A stretch of 64,000 nt of DNA from Caulobacter sp. FWC2 (GCF_002742625.1 NZ_PEBF01000001.1:3658001-3722000), one strand, 5' to 3'. Positions 44,286-52,471 are shown, numbered from the stretch's first letter. Made by a program: numbers and translations. Notes: generated by a model from the letters alone, not told the origin.

Positions 44286-44663
44286 CTATTCAGGCGCGTC
44301 CAGCAATCCTCGGATTACCGACGCCAGCTGGCTCTCGGAGACCGGCTTGAAGAGAATGCCTGCGGGATGGTCGCCCTCGATCCGCGTCAGGGTCGCCGGC
44401 TCGCGCGATCCGGTGATGAAGATCACCTTTGAGCCGACCTGCTCATGGATGTCGCTGGAGGCGTCGACGCCGTCGCGATCCCCCTGCAGACGCATGTCCA
44501 TCAGGACGATGTAGGGCTGGTGCGTCAACGCCAGGTCGAGAGCCGCCTCGGCCGTCTCGGCCGTGCCGCAGACCTCCAGCCCCAGATCCTCCACATAGAT
44601 GCGGAGCGTCTCGGTGATGATGAACTCGTCGTCGACTATCAGGACGCGGTCACGGTGCAACAT
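44286..44663 (-). CDS. Single-domain response regulator (receiver only)
   Basis: A 125-residue CheY-like receiver without output domain. Acidic pocket VDDE (10-13), phosphoacceptor Asp56 in VLMDMRLQGDRDG, conserved Thr/Ser FITGS near residue 84 and Lys in ILFKP near 105. The MRLQGDRDG wording is typical of receivers that pair with HWE/HisKA_2 kinases. Its ATG lies two bases after the upstream kinase stop, so the kinase is the likely phosphodonor. It may act as a phosphate sink or intermediate, as LovR does. Confidence 0.92.
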   Translation of the reverse strand: MLHRDRVLIVDDEFIITETLRIYVEDLGLEVCGTAETAEAALDLALTHQPYIVLMDMRLQGDRDGVDASSDIHEQVGSKVIFITGSREPATLTRIEGDHPAGILFKPVSESQLASVIRGLLDAPE

Positions 44664-44665
44664 CG

Positions 44666-45751
44666 TCAGGCGCTCCTCGGCGCGGGCAGGTGCGCCTCCC
44701 AGCAGACGCCGTCGGTCTGAAGGGACCGGATTGTTCCACCCAGTTGACGTACCAAGCCTCTGACGATCTTCAACCCCATCGATGGTTTGGCCTCGGCCGC
44801 GGTCTCGGAAAACCCCACGCCGTTGTCTGCGACCCGCAAGACCACCTCGCCCTCGGCGGCGGCGCCTAGCGTGACGGAGACTTCGCCCTCCCGTCCGGGA
44901 AAGGCGTGCTTCAGGGCGTTGGTCGTCAGTTCGGTGACGAGCAGTCCTAACGGCACGGCGAAGTCGAGGTCGACGCTCAAGGGCTCCGCGTCGATTCGCA
45001 GGTCCACGTTTTCGGGCGCGCCGACCTGGAGGTGGGCGATCAGCTGGGACAGGAAGGCCCCGACGTCGAACGTCTTCAGGTCGGCCGAACCCATCAGTTG
45101 GTGATGCACCAGGCCCAAGGCGTAGACCCGCTTGCGCAAGCCCTCGATCGCCGCGACCGCGTCGGGATCGGAGAGCTTCCGCGACTGCATCAGCATCAGG
45201 CCGTCGACCACCTGAAGATTGTTCTTCACCCGATGATAGACCTCGCGAAGGAGGAGATCGCGCTGCGCGAGGGTCGCCGTACGCTCTTGAACCAACTCCT
45301 CCAGCCGAAGATTGGCGGCCTCCAGCGCCGCCCTGGCCGCCTTCTGCTCCTCGAGGCCGTTCAGAACGCTCTGGCGAGCGGCGATCAGCTCGAGCTCGTA
45401 GGCGCGGCGCTCCGGCGCGGAGAACAATGCGCCGTAGCGCCGCCCCGCATCCTGGCCTGGCGTCACCGTCAACAGAACAGGGCGCGGGGCGCCATCCGCA
45501 TGGGCGAGTTCCAGAAACACCTCTTCGGCCGAGCCGCTTGTCAACAAGGAGGGTTCGGCCTTGAGGGCATAGACGAATTGCGAGGACCGGGTGAGGAGCT
45601 CCCGGAAGGCGCGGCCGACAAGCGCGGCAGCCGGCGCGCCCGTCATGGCGGCCATGCGTGGGTTGACGGCTTGGATGACCATGTCGGCGTCCGCCTCGAA
45701 CAGCGCTACAGGCGCCAACCTGCCCAGGGTGTCGCCGTCGTCTTCCCTCAA
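44666..45751 (-). CDS. PAS-HisKA_2 sensor histidine kinase coupled to an RsbQ-like hydrolase
   Basis: A 361-residue soluble kinase. The TTG at 45751 is the start: a perfect AGGAGG (45764-45759) lies 7 nt before it, and it overlaps the hydrolase stop as TTGA. Residues 10-110 form a PAS domain (LAPVALFEADADMVIQAVNPRMAAMTG), 115-165 a coiled coil, then the HisKA_2 phosphoacceptor His173 in EVYHRVKNNLQVVDGLML and an ATPase domain with LVTELTTNALKHAFPG and VADNGVGF. No membrane segment. The gene order hydrolase-PAS kinase mirrors rsbQ-rsbP of Bacillus, where the hydrolase activates a PAS-domain protein; so the PAS domain may receive a hydrolase product. Confidence 0.9.
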   Translation of the reverse strand: MREDDGDTLGRLAPVALFEADADMVIQAVNPRMAAMTGAPAAALVGRAFRELLTRSSQFVYALKAEPSLLTSGSAEEVFLELAHADGAPRPVLLTVTPGQDAGRRYGALFSAPERRAYELELIAARQSVLNGLEEQKAARAALEAANLRLEELVQERTATLAQRDLLLREVYHRVKNNLQVVDGLMLMQSRKLSDPDAVAAIEGLRKRVYALGLVHHQLMGSADLKTFDVGAFLSQLIAHLQVGAPENVDLRIDAEPLSVDLDFAVPLGLLVTELTTNALKHAFPGREGEVSVTLGAAAEGEVVLRVADNGVGFSETAAEAKPSMGLKIVRGLVRQLGGTIRSLQTDGVCWEAHLPAPRSA

Positions 45752-46593
45752 ACGCCGGCCTCCTGGAGGAAGCGCTCGATGGCCTCGATGACCGCCGCGG
45801 GCGCGCTCAGATGCGGATAGTGACCCCGCGCGCCGAGCATCTCCAAACGGGCATTTGGAATTTGGTCGGCGAGGAAGCGCGCGGCCGCCAGCGGCACGAC
45901 CGCATCGGCGCTGGCCTGCAGAACGAGCGTGGGGACCCGACATTCAGCAAGGCGCGCCCGGTGGTCCGACATGAACGTGGCCCGCGCGAAACGGCGCGTG
46001 AGCTCAGGATTGGCGCGACTGAAGCTGTAGACGAGTTCCTGCGTCAGGGCCGGCCGGTCGGGCTGGTCCATGACTTTTGGCGCCAGCGTCCTGGCCCAAC
46101 CCTGGAAATCCAGTTCCATCAGGCTCAGCAGATCGTCCACGTCCGCCCGTTCGAAGCCTCCCTCATAAGGCCCGTCGTTCAGGTAGCGCGGCGATGAGCC
46201 GACCATGACGATGCGCCCGATCCGCGCGCTGCGCAGCGACGCGAGCAGTGCGATCATGCCCGACACCGAATGGGCGGTGAGCGTGACATCGCGCAGGTCG
46301 AGGGCGTCGAGAATGTCGACGAGATCGTCGGCATAGCCTTCCAGGGTCTGGTAGCGATCGACGTCGTACTGGGCCAGATCCGACGCGCCGCTGCCCATGT
46401 GATCATAGAGCACCACGCGCCGGGTCGTCGCCAGGTGCGGGGCCACCTCGCGCCAAACCGTCTGATCGGTGCCGAACCCATGCAGGAGCATGATCGGGGG
46501 CTCGCCGGTTCCCAACGCGCTGACGGCATGGGCCTGCAGCAGCGTCCGGTGCTCTCCCGGCGTCAAGACAGGGCGAACGATCCCCTGCGGCAA
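45748..46593 (-). CDS. RsbQ/KAI2-like alpha/beta hydrolase (signal-perception type)
   Basis: A 281-residue soluble alpha/beta hydrolase that resembles Bacillus RsbQ along its whole length rather than metabolic esterases: VLYDHMGSGASDL, YDVDRYQTLEGYADDLVDIL, MVGSSPRYLND, ATFMSDHRARL and ARGHYPHLS all have close RsbQ counterparts. The triad is Ser109 (AHSVSG), Asp230 (SADAVV) and His258, like RsbQ Ser96, Asp219 and His247. RsbQ and plant KAI2/D14 receptors use this fold to sense small molecules. Start TTG at 46593 follows GGGGAGAG. It leads a three-gene operon with a PAS kinase and a receiver. Confidence 0.9.
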   Translation of the reverse strand: MPQGIVRPVLTPGEHRTLLQAHAVSALGTGEPPIMLLHGFGTDQTVWREVAPHLATTRRVVLYDHMGSGASDLAQYDVDRYQTLEGYADDLVDILDALDLRDVTLTAHSVSGMIALLASLRSARIGRIVMVGSSPRYLNDGPYEGGFERADVDDLLSLMELDFQGWARTLAPKVMDQPDRPALTQELVYSFSRANPELTRRFARATFMSDHRARLAECRVPTLVLQASADAVVPLAAARFLADQIPNARLEMLGARGHYPHLSAPAAVIEAIERFLQEAGV

Positions 46594-46829
46594 AGCTACT
46601 CTCCCCTAGTGCGAGCCACGCATGACTATACGTCCTCAGGAAGAACATTCACCGGGATTGGCGCGAAGCCAAGATGCGGCGGTGCGTCGCAGGCGCAAAA
46701 AGCCCAGCCTCATGTCCCGCCAAAGAGAGCGGACAAAAGTCGCCCCCCGCGAGTGTCGGCCATGGCTCCTGGCGCCATGACGTGCTTAACCGCCGCGGGG
46801 CCGCCTCGCGCCCGACCTCTGAGCTCGGA

Positions 46830-48104
46830 ATGACCATGGCGCCATCGACCGCGAACCTGGCGATCTGGACAATCTCGGCGATAGCGACCGCCGCCGTCAT
46901 CGTTCGCCCGTTCAAGGCTCCGGAAGCCTTATGGGCAATGGGCGGCGCGCTCCTGCTGCTGGCGACAGGCCTGCTGCCCTTTTCTGACGGCCTCGCGGCA
47001 GTGGCCAAGGGTTGGGACGTCTATCTGTTCCTGATCGGCATGATGCTGCTCTCGGAGGTCGCGCGCCGAGAGGGCCTGTTCGACTGGGTCGCGGCCTATG
47101 CCGTCAATCACGCCCAAGGCTCGCCGCGCCGCCTGTTCCTGCTGATCTACGTCGTCGGGGTGGTCGTGACCGTCTTCCTGTCCAACGACGCCACGGCCGT
47201 CGTTCTGACGCCGGCCGTGTTCGCGGCGGCGCGCAAGGCCAAGGTCGATCCCCTGCCCTACCTGTTCATCTGCGCCTTCGTCGCCAATGCGGCCAGCTTC
47301 GTCCTGCCGATCTCGAATCCCGCCAACATCGTTCTCTATGGCGACCACACCCCGCCGCTGGGCCGATGGCTGGCCAGCTTCGGCCTGCCCGCCTTGCTGG
47401 CCATCCTGGCGACCTATGGCGTGCTGCGCCTTGTCGAAGCCAACCGCCTTGGCCAGACCTGCGAGCGCGACATCGACCAGCCGGCCCTGTCGCGCGGCGG
47501 CAAGCTGGCCCTCGCCGGCATCGGCCTGACGGCCCTCAGCCTGGTGATCGTGTCGGCGTTCGATAGGCCGCTGGGGCTGCCGACCGCCCTGCTGGGCGTG
47601 GCCACCACCATCCTTGTCCCGATCGCCGCCCGCGCCTCGCCCTGGCCCGTTCTGAAAAGCGTCTCCTGGAGCGTGCTGCCGCTCGTGGCCGGGCTCTTCG
47701 TGCTGGTCGAGGCCCTCGGACGCACCGGGCTCATCAACCGCCTGGCCGACGGGCTCAAGACCTCGTCCGAAGCCGGACCATCGCTCACCGCCGCGGCGGG
47801 GGGCGGTATTCTCGCCATCGCCTCCAACCTGATGAACAATCTGCCCGCCGGCCTGATCGCCAGCACGGCGCTCGCCCAGGCGCAGCCGCCACGGGTGGTG
47901 ACTGACGCCCTGCTGATCGGCGTCGACCTGGGCCCCAACCTGTCGATCACCGGATCGCTGGCGACCATCCTGTGGCTGACCGCGATCCGCCGCGAGGGCG
48001 AAGACGTCACCTTCTGGCGGTTTCTGAGGGTTGGCGCGCTGGTCATGCCGCCGGCCCTGGTGCTGGCGATCGGCGCCCGACTGCTCTTGGAGTCGGCGGG
48101 CTAA
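46830..48104 (+). CDS. ArsB/NhaD-superfamily anion permease
   Basis: A 424-residue membrane protein with about 11 hydrophobic segments, the usual ArsB length. Landmarks are VFLSNDATAVVLTPAVFAAAR (the TND/SND loop of ArsB) in the first half and SNLMNNLPAGLIAS with VDLGPNLSITGSLATILW in the second. ArsB proteins expel arsenite; relatives carry other anions or Na+/H+. No arsR, arsC or arsA is nearby, so arsenite is not certain. ATG 46830 is followed by a second ATG six bases on; either may be used. It lies between two signalling operons. Confidence 0.82.
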   Translation: MTMAPSTANLAIWTISAIATAAVIVRPFKAPEALWAMGGALLLLATGLLPFSDGLAAVAKGWDVYLFLIGMMLLSEVARREGLFDWVAAYAVNHAQGSPRRLFLLIYVVGVVVTVFLSNDATAVVLTPAVFAAARKAKVDPLPYLFICAFVANAASFVLPISNPANIVLYGDHTPPLGRWLASFGLPALLAILATYGVLRLVEANRLGQTCERDIDQPALSRGGKLALAGIGLTALSLVIVSAFDRPLGLPTALLGVATTILVPIAARASPWPVLKSVSWSVLPLVAGLFVLVEALGRTGLINRLADGLKTSSEAGPSLTAAAGGGILAIASNLMNNLPAGLIASTALAQAQPPRVVTDALLIGVDLGPNLSITGSLATILWLTAIRREGEDVTFWRFLRVGALVMPPALVLAIGARLLLESAG

Positions 48105-48117
48105 GCCTCGCCCAGCC

Positions 48118-49182
48118 CTAGACGAAGAGTGGGATCGGCGCGACCTTGTCCTGCGCCGCGTCGGGATGCTCCTCGTGCTCGACAAGCACCGTCGTGCCTG
48201 GAGCGGTCCCCACGACCTTAACGGTCGCCTTCAACTGAGTGGCCAGGGCCCTTACGATGCTGGTGCCCAGCCCGGGCTTGCCGCCCTCGGCGTCGGGAAT
48301 ACCGACGCCGTCGTCGGCGACAGAGAGCCGCCATGAAGCACCCTGCGCGTGATAGGCGACCTTGATCGCGCCGCCGCGATCACCCGGGAACCCGTGCTTC
48401 AGCGCGTTGATCACCAGTTCGGTGACGATCAGGCCAAGGCTGACAGACGTCTCGGAACTGGTGACGCTGGCGTCCGCCTCGACCGTCAATTTCAACAGGG
48501 CCGGATCCCGGATCATCGAGGCGCCGATGCTCTCGCACAGCTCGGTCAGGTAGGCCCGGATCCGGACCTCGTCCTCCCCCGTCGTGGCCAGCTGGCGCTG
48601 AACCGCAGCCACCGACATCACGCGATGATGGGCGCTGCGAAGATGATCGCGGGTTTCGTCGGATTGGACCCTGCGGGCGCTCTGCAAGAGGACGCTGGCG
48701 ATGATCTGCAGGCTGTTGGCGACGCGATGCTGCAGCTCCTTGAGCATGGTCGCCTTCTCGACCAGGAGGTTATCCTTGACCCGCTCAGCCAATCGAAGAT
48801 CCGTGACATCGGCCATGGCCAGGATCAGCAGCTCCTCCGCCTGGCCAAACTGCAGCTTCTCGGCATTGAGGACCAGTTGCCGCGTGGTGCGACCAGGGAC
48901 CACCAAGTCCATTTCGTAGGCGGCGATCTTGGCCTTGCCCGATGCGGTGGCCTTGAGCAGGGATCTCAACTGCGGCACGTCCCATTCTCCCGCGCCGAGA
49001 TCGGCGACGCGCAGGCCGGTCGTGCGGGCAGGGTCGATCTCGAACGCCCGGCAGAAACTGGTGCTGGCCGCGATGACGACCATGTCGTTGTCCAGCAGCA
49101 AGGTAGGTTCAGCCGAGGTGGCGATGATCGCCATGGCCAAGCCATGGCCGGCGTCGACGTGCAGGATGGGGTGGGCAGCCAT
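48118..49182 (-). CDS. PAS-HisKA_2 sensor histidine kinase
   Basis: A 354-residue soluble kinase; ATG 49182 is preferred because AAGGA lies 6 nt before it. Residues about 22-130 form a PAS domain (EPTLLLDNDMVVIAASTSFCRAF, then LILAMADVTDLRLAE). His152 in LKELQHRVANSLQIIASVLL is the phosphoacceptor; the ATPase has LIVTELVINALKHGFPGDRGG and VADDGVGIPD and ends in EHEEHPDAAQDKV. The family often feeds PhyR/EcfG general stress signalling in alphaproteobacteria. It ends convergently with the permease and has no receiver in its own operon; the nearest is the lovR-type gene. Confidence 0.88.
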   Translation of the reverse strand: MAAHPILHVDAGHGLAMAIIATSAEPTLLLDNDMVVIAASTSFCRAFEIDPARTTGLRVADLGAGEWDVPQLRSLLKATASGKAKIAAYEMDLVVPGRTTRQLVLNAEKLQFGQAEELLILAMADVTDLRLAERVKDNLLVEKATMLKELQHRVANSLQIIASVLLQSARRVQSDETRDHLRSAHHRVMSVAAVQRQLATTGEDEVRIRAYLTELCESIGASMIRDPALLKLTVEADASVTSSETSVSLGLIVTELVINALKHGFPGDRGGAIKVAYHAQGASWRLSVADDGVGIPDAEGGKPGLGTSIVRALATQLKATVKVVGTAPGTTVLVEHEEHPDAAQDKVAPIPLFV

Positions 49183-49339
49183 GGCTGTCCTTAACCGACC
49201 AGAGGCTCGCGGAGCGAAAGCCATACCTGGCTAGGAACGTCTGGGATTTAGCCGCGAGCGAAAGCGGATTAAACAACCGTACCACGACCAGTCCAGCTTG
49301 CGCGCGGTTGTTCTGCCCGGGCAGAAGTTTACGCGTACG

Positions 49340-49747
49340 CTATGGCTTGATCACCGCCGCGGCTTCCACGCACTCGATCAAGGTCGAAGGGCGATAGGGT
49401 TTTTGGAGAAACCGCCCATTGGGAGGAAGATCCACGGGATCGACGGTCGCCGCGCCGGAGGTGGCGATGATCGGCAAGTTGGGCCATCGCAGGGACACGA
49501 GGCGCGCCAGACCCAGACCGTTGATCTCGCCAGGCATGTCGACATCGGTGAACAGCAAGGCGACGTCGGGGCGAGCATCGAGCAATACGAGCGCCTCTTG
49601 AGCATCAACCGCTTCCAGGGCGTCATAGCCGGCGTCCCTCAGGATGTCGCAGGCCAGCATGCGAACCAGGACCTCGTCCTCCACCACCAGCACCACAGGC
49701 GCCGCCGTGACAGCGCCCTCCGCGGCCTCGCCGATTTCACTGCTCAT
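49340..49747 (-). CDS. lovR: Single-domain response regulator beside the LOV kinase (LovR type)
   Basis: A 135-residue receiver without output domain. ATG 49747 follows GGGGTAAGGCG. Acidic residues VVEDE (21-25), phosphoacceptor Asp68 in LLFTDVDMPG, TSGAA near 95 and Lys in FLQKPY near 113. It is divergent from a LOV histidine kinase gene; in Caulobacter crescentus LovR is the single-domain partner of LovK and drains phosphate to damp the general stress response. The symbol rests on that context and on the receiver type. Confidence 0.75.
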   Translation of the reverse strand: MSSEIGEAAEGAVTAAPVVLVVEDEVLVRMLACDILRDAGYDALEAVDAQEALVLLDARPDVALLFTDVDMPGEINGLGLARLVSLRWPNLPIIATSGAATVDPVDLPPNGRFLQKPYRPSTLIECVEAAAVIKP

Positions 49748-49863
49748 CGCCTTACCCCTAACCCGACAGCCGCGTTTCGACGGCCCTATAAGCGTCGGGT
49801 AGCCGACTAAATTCGAGATCACGGTTTTAGTTGCGTGGGGCGCGCCGATTTGTGGCCCCTTCC

Positions 49864-49880
49864 GTTGGAGCTGTTCCAAC
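49864..49880. promoter_or_regulatory. Inverted repeat in the lovR-lovK divergent region
   Basis: GTTGGA (49864-49869) and TCCAAC (49875-49880), perfect 6-bp arms, 5 nt apart, about midway between the two divergent starts. Possible shared operator. Confidence 0.3.
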
Positions 49881-49982
49881 AGCCCACGGAAACCCGTTTT
49901 CAATCGCCCAATATCGGCAACTGCCGCCGCGCCTTGGCGTTGACCTGCCCCGGGATAAAGTCTGAACGGTGGGAGAAAGCCC

Positions 49983-51020
49983 TTGAGCTACGCGCCCTTA
50001 CCCCTCGCCGACCAAGGCCCGCTCGACCGCAGGGAGCTCGTGTTCGCCGCTGTGGACCGCACCCGCACCCCCATGGTGATCTGCGATCCGAGGCAGGCCG
50101 ACAATCCGATCGTCCTGGCCAACCAGGCCTTTCTGGATCTGACCGGCTATACGCGTGACGAGGTTCTCGGCCGCAACTGCCGGCTGCTGCAGGGGCCGGA
50201 GACCGACCGCTCGGCCATCGACGCCCTCGGCTCGGCGGTCCGCGACGCGCGCGAGGTCGAAGTCGAAATCCTCAACTATCGCAAGGACGGTTCAATGTTC
50301 TGGAACCGGGTCAGCCTCAGCCCCGTGCAGGATGATGCGGGCGGTCTCCTCTATTTCTTCGCCTCGCAGGTCGATGTCACCCGACATCGCCAGGCCGAGG
50401 CCAGCGAGGCCGAGGCCAACCAGATCCTGCTGCGCGAGATCGATCATCGGGCCTTGAACGCCCTGGCGATCGTCGAGGGCATCGTGCGTCTTAGCCAGGC
50501 CCAGGACGTTGGACGATACGCCGCGGCGGTCCAGCAGCGGGTGCAGGCCTTGGCCAGGGCGCACGCCTTCCTGTCGCAAAGGCGCTGGCAGCCCGCTCCG
50601 CTGGGCGACCTCGTACGGCTCCAGATCGCCCCATTTGATACAAGTCGCGTGACCCTGGACGGTCCTGACATCCCCGTCGGAGCGACGCTCATCCAACCGC
50701 TGGCGCTCGTTCTGCACGAGATGATTTCCAACGCGACGATACATGGCTGCCTGTCGGCGCCGTCCGGGGGCGTGACGGCGCACTGGCAGCCCTACAACAA
50801 CGACGGCGGCTTCCGCCTGGTCTGGGAGGAAGCCGGCGGCCCGCCGCCGCCGCAGACGCGAAAGCCAGGCTTCGGCTCGGCCATGGTCACCGCCATCATC
50901 GAGCGCCAGCTACGGGGACGGGCGCGGCTGGAATGGCCCCCGACCGGCTTGCGTGCGGAGTTCATCGTTCCCGACACGGGACGAGATCCCAAGCCGTTCC
51001 AACTGGCCGCCCGTCGCTGA
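49983..51020 (+). CDS. lovK: LOV-domain blue-light sensor histidine kinase
   Basis: A 345-residue soluble photoreceptor kinase. The TTG at 49983 follows GGGAGAAAG. The LOV domain (about 20-130) carries GRNCRLLQGPETDR with the flavin-adduct Cys66, and NYRKDGSMFWNRVSLSPVQD. The kinase part is of the HWE kind: His155 in REIDHRALNALAIVEGIVRL, then an ATPase with LVLHEMISNATIHG and GFGSAMVTAIIERQL. Blue light should form a cysteinyl-FMN adduct and change kinase activity. Order of domains, size and the adjacent receiver match C. crescentus LovK-LovR, which acts on adhesion and the general stress response. Confidence 0.9.
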   Translation: MSYAPLPLADQGPLDRRELVFAAVDRTRTPMVICDPRQADNPIVLANQAFLDLTGYTRDEVLGRNCRLLQGPETDRSAIDALGSAVRDAREVEVEILNYRKDGSMFWNRVSLSPVQDDAGGLLYFFASQVDVTRHRQAEASEAEANQILLREIDHRALNALAIVEGIVRLSQAQDVGRYAAAVQQRVQALARAHAFLSQRRWQPAPLGDLVRLQIAPFDTSRVTLDGPDIPVGATLIQPLALVLHEMISNATIHGCLSAPSGGVTAHWQPYNNDGGFRLVWEEAGGPPPPQTRKPGFGSAMVTAIIERQLRGRARLEWPPTGLRAEFIVPDTGRDPKPFQLAARR

Positions 51021-51034
51021 CGCCGGATTGACGA

Positions 51035-52006
51035 TCAGGAAGCGCCTGCCGGCTTCAGGTAGCCGTGCATGCCCAACCACCGGGAAAAGGCTTCGAACCA
51101 GCCGGTGCTGGTCGTTTTCTTCGGGTACATGCCAAAGCCGTGGCCGCCTTGTTCGTAGAGGTGGAACTCGACCGGCCGCTTGGCCGTCCGCCAGCTCTCG
51201 ATCAGGCCAAATCCGCCGTTCGCGAAGAAGGGATCATCGGCCGCCAGCGCGACGAACAGCGGCGGCGCGTCAGTCGGAACGGCGACCGGCGCGAGTGAGC
51301 CGTAGATCGTCCCGATGAACGCGGGCTTGGCGTCCTGCCCCGCGAGCGTGGTGGCCATGGTCAGCATGGCGCCCGCCGAAAATCCCACCATCCCGATCCG
51401 GTCGGGATCGACATGCCATTCGGCCGCGCGCTTGCGCACCAGCGCGAACGCGGCGCGGGAGTCGGCGATCTGCGGGGCCAGGCCCGCGATAGCTTGCTCA
51501 GGGCTTGGCCGAGGGTTTCGGGCCGTGTTGGCGAACATCTCGGTCATCGAGCGTTCGAAGCCGGCCATGTCTGCGGGCGTCTGGTTCAGGCGATACTTGA
51601 GCACGAAGGCCGCCACGCCCTTGTCGGCCAGGGCCTGGGCGACCTGCCAGCCTTCATTTTCCATGGACAGGGTGCGAAACCCGCCGCCCGGCGCGACGAT
51701 GACCGCTACGCCCGTGGCCTTGGCCGGGTCAGGCAGGAAAGGGGTCAGGGTCGCGACGGTGACGTTGCGGGCGAAGACGCTGCCATATTGGCTGTGCCAG
51801 GATTCAGCTGCGGTCGCGCCCGGCAGCGGGCCGGTGCCCAGCTCGATCGCCTTCGGCTGCGCCGGAATCGCGATCGGCGTCATCTTATTGGCCTGAGCCC
51901 AGACCGGCGCGGCGATCGCGCATGTGACGGCCATGACTCCCACGGCAAGGCTGGCGCGCGCCAGCCTCAGCCACGTCGACCGACCACGATTGTTCATCAA
52001 CGCCAC
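51035..52006 (-). CDS. Exported alpha/beta hydrolase (BD-FAE / acetyl-xylan esterase-like)
   Basis: A 323-residue exported esterase. A GTG at 52006 is preferred: GGGAGG stands 7 nt before it; ATG 51997 and an ATG at 52021 are alternatives. Signal peptide ends near PVWAQA. The hydrolase domain has the oxyanion loop VIVAPGGGF, nucleophile in GMVGFSAGAM, acid near FVALAADDPFF and base in EQGGHGFGMYP. The insertion and end (STGWFEAFSRWLGMHGYL) resemble enzymes that remove acetyl or feruloyl groups from xylan or pectin. Neighbouring LacI, TonB receptor and glycosidase genes agree with that. Confidence 0.85.
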   Translation of the reverse strand: MALMNNRGRSTWLRLARASLAVGVMAVTCAIAAPVWAQANKMTPIAIPAQPKAIELGTGPLPGATAAESWHSQYGSVFARNVTVATLTPFLPDPAKATGVAVIVAPGGGFRTLSMENEGWQVAQALADKGVAAFVLKYRLNQTPADMAGFERSMTEMFANTARNPRPSPEQAIAGLAPQIADSRAAFALVRKRAAEWHVDPDRIGMVGFSAGAMLTMATTLAGQDAKPAFIGTIYGSLAPVAVPTDAPPLFVALAADDPFFANGGFGLIESWRTAKRPVEFHLYEQGGHGFGMYPKKTTSTGWFEAFSRWLGMHGYLKPAGAS

Positions 52007-52141
52007 GGCGCAACCTCCCATTTCAACTTTGTGACCGGTATCATTCCGGCTTTTTACTCCTACAAATAAGCGAGAGGCTTGTCACGCGCCGATCACGGCC
52101 CGTTCTGGTTGAACGCCGTGGGCGGCCGCACATGTTCGGAA

Positions 52142-52280
52142 GGCAAAAAACGCCCGAGCCTGGCGCTCTGACCGGGCTCGGGCGGGCCGCCCAGGAGGGG
52201 GAAAGCGGGCAGTCGAAAGCTCGCGACCAAGAGCAGAACGCGACAAGGCGTCGGAAACACCCTCGGCGCGTCACGCCTTC
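52142..52280 (-). ncRNA. Candidate small RNA ending in an orphan terminator
   Basis: On the minus strand a stem with 10-bp arms (52184-52175 and 52160-52151) is followed by TTTTTT, yet no gene lies upstream on that strand. Just before it a small hairpin (GCCC/GGGC, 52210-52189) presents TTTCCCCCTCCT in its loop, complementary to Shine-Dalgarno sequences. This is the look of an anti-SD small RNA or of an attenuator in the esterase leader. The 5' end is unknown; 52280 is a guess. Confidence 0.4.
52145..52184 (-). terminator. Orphan intrinsic terminator
   Basis: Arms CGCCCGAGCC (52151-52160) and GGCTCGGGCG (52175-52184), 14-nt loop, followed on the minus strand by six U. It lies 139 nt before the esterase start on the same strand, so any transcript it ends is not a known gene. 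Confidence 0.8.
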
Positions 52281-52298
52281 GATCTGTAGTACAGATCG
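52280..52298. promoter_or_regulatory. 19-bp palindrome (GntR-type operator candidate)
   Basis: CGATCTGTAGTACAGATCG, a perfect dyad around one central base. The GT-N-AC centre is as in FadR-subfamily GntR operators. It sits between the orphan RNA candidate and the LacI gene. Confidence 0.45.
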
Positions 52299-52310
52299 CG
52301 AAATGATTGC

Positions 52311-52322
52311 GTTAACGTAACC
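52311..52322. promoter_or_regulatory. LacI-type operator candidate upstream of the LacI gene
   Basis: GTTAACGTAACC, 10 of 12 identical to GATAACGTTACC at 54879-54890; it could serve autoregulation of the regulator 150 bp downstream. Confidence 0.35.
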
Positions 52323-52471
52323 GTATTAACTTGAACCTCTCCAACCCATAACGGTGCGGATAGCGATGATCGTCGCGCGTGGTGAGGTCTAGCTTTCTCC
52401 GACGGGGTCGATTTTGCGTCGCGCCGACAATCGACTAGATAGGGATCAGATGACGGTGGCGGGATAAACGA

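Larger units (their letters stand above)
52007..52471. other. Divergent intergenic region, esterase / LacI regulator
   Basis: 465 nt without a protein gene I can support. It holds an orphan minus-strand terminator with a CU-rich element (52142-52210), a 19-bp palindrome (52280-52298), and a LacI-type operator candidate (52311-52322). Confidence 0.6.

Noticed and set aside
46830..48104. Assigning the permease as ArsB with arsenite specificity
   Set aside because: No ars regulator, reductase or ATPase nearby; the superfamily carries several anions, so only the family is given.
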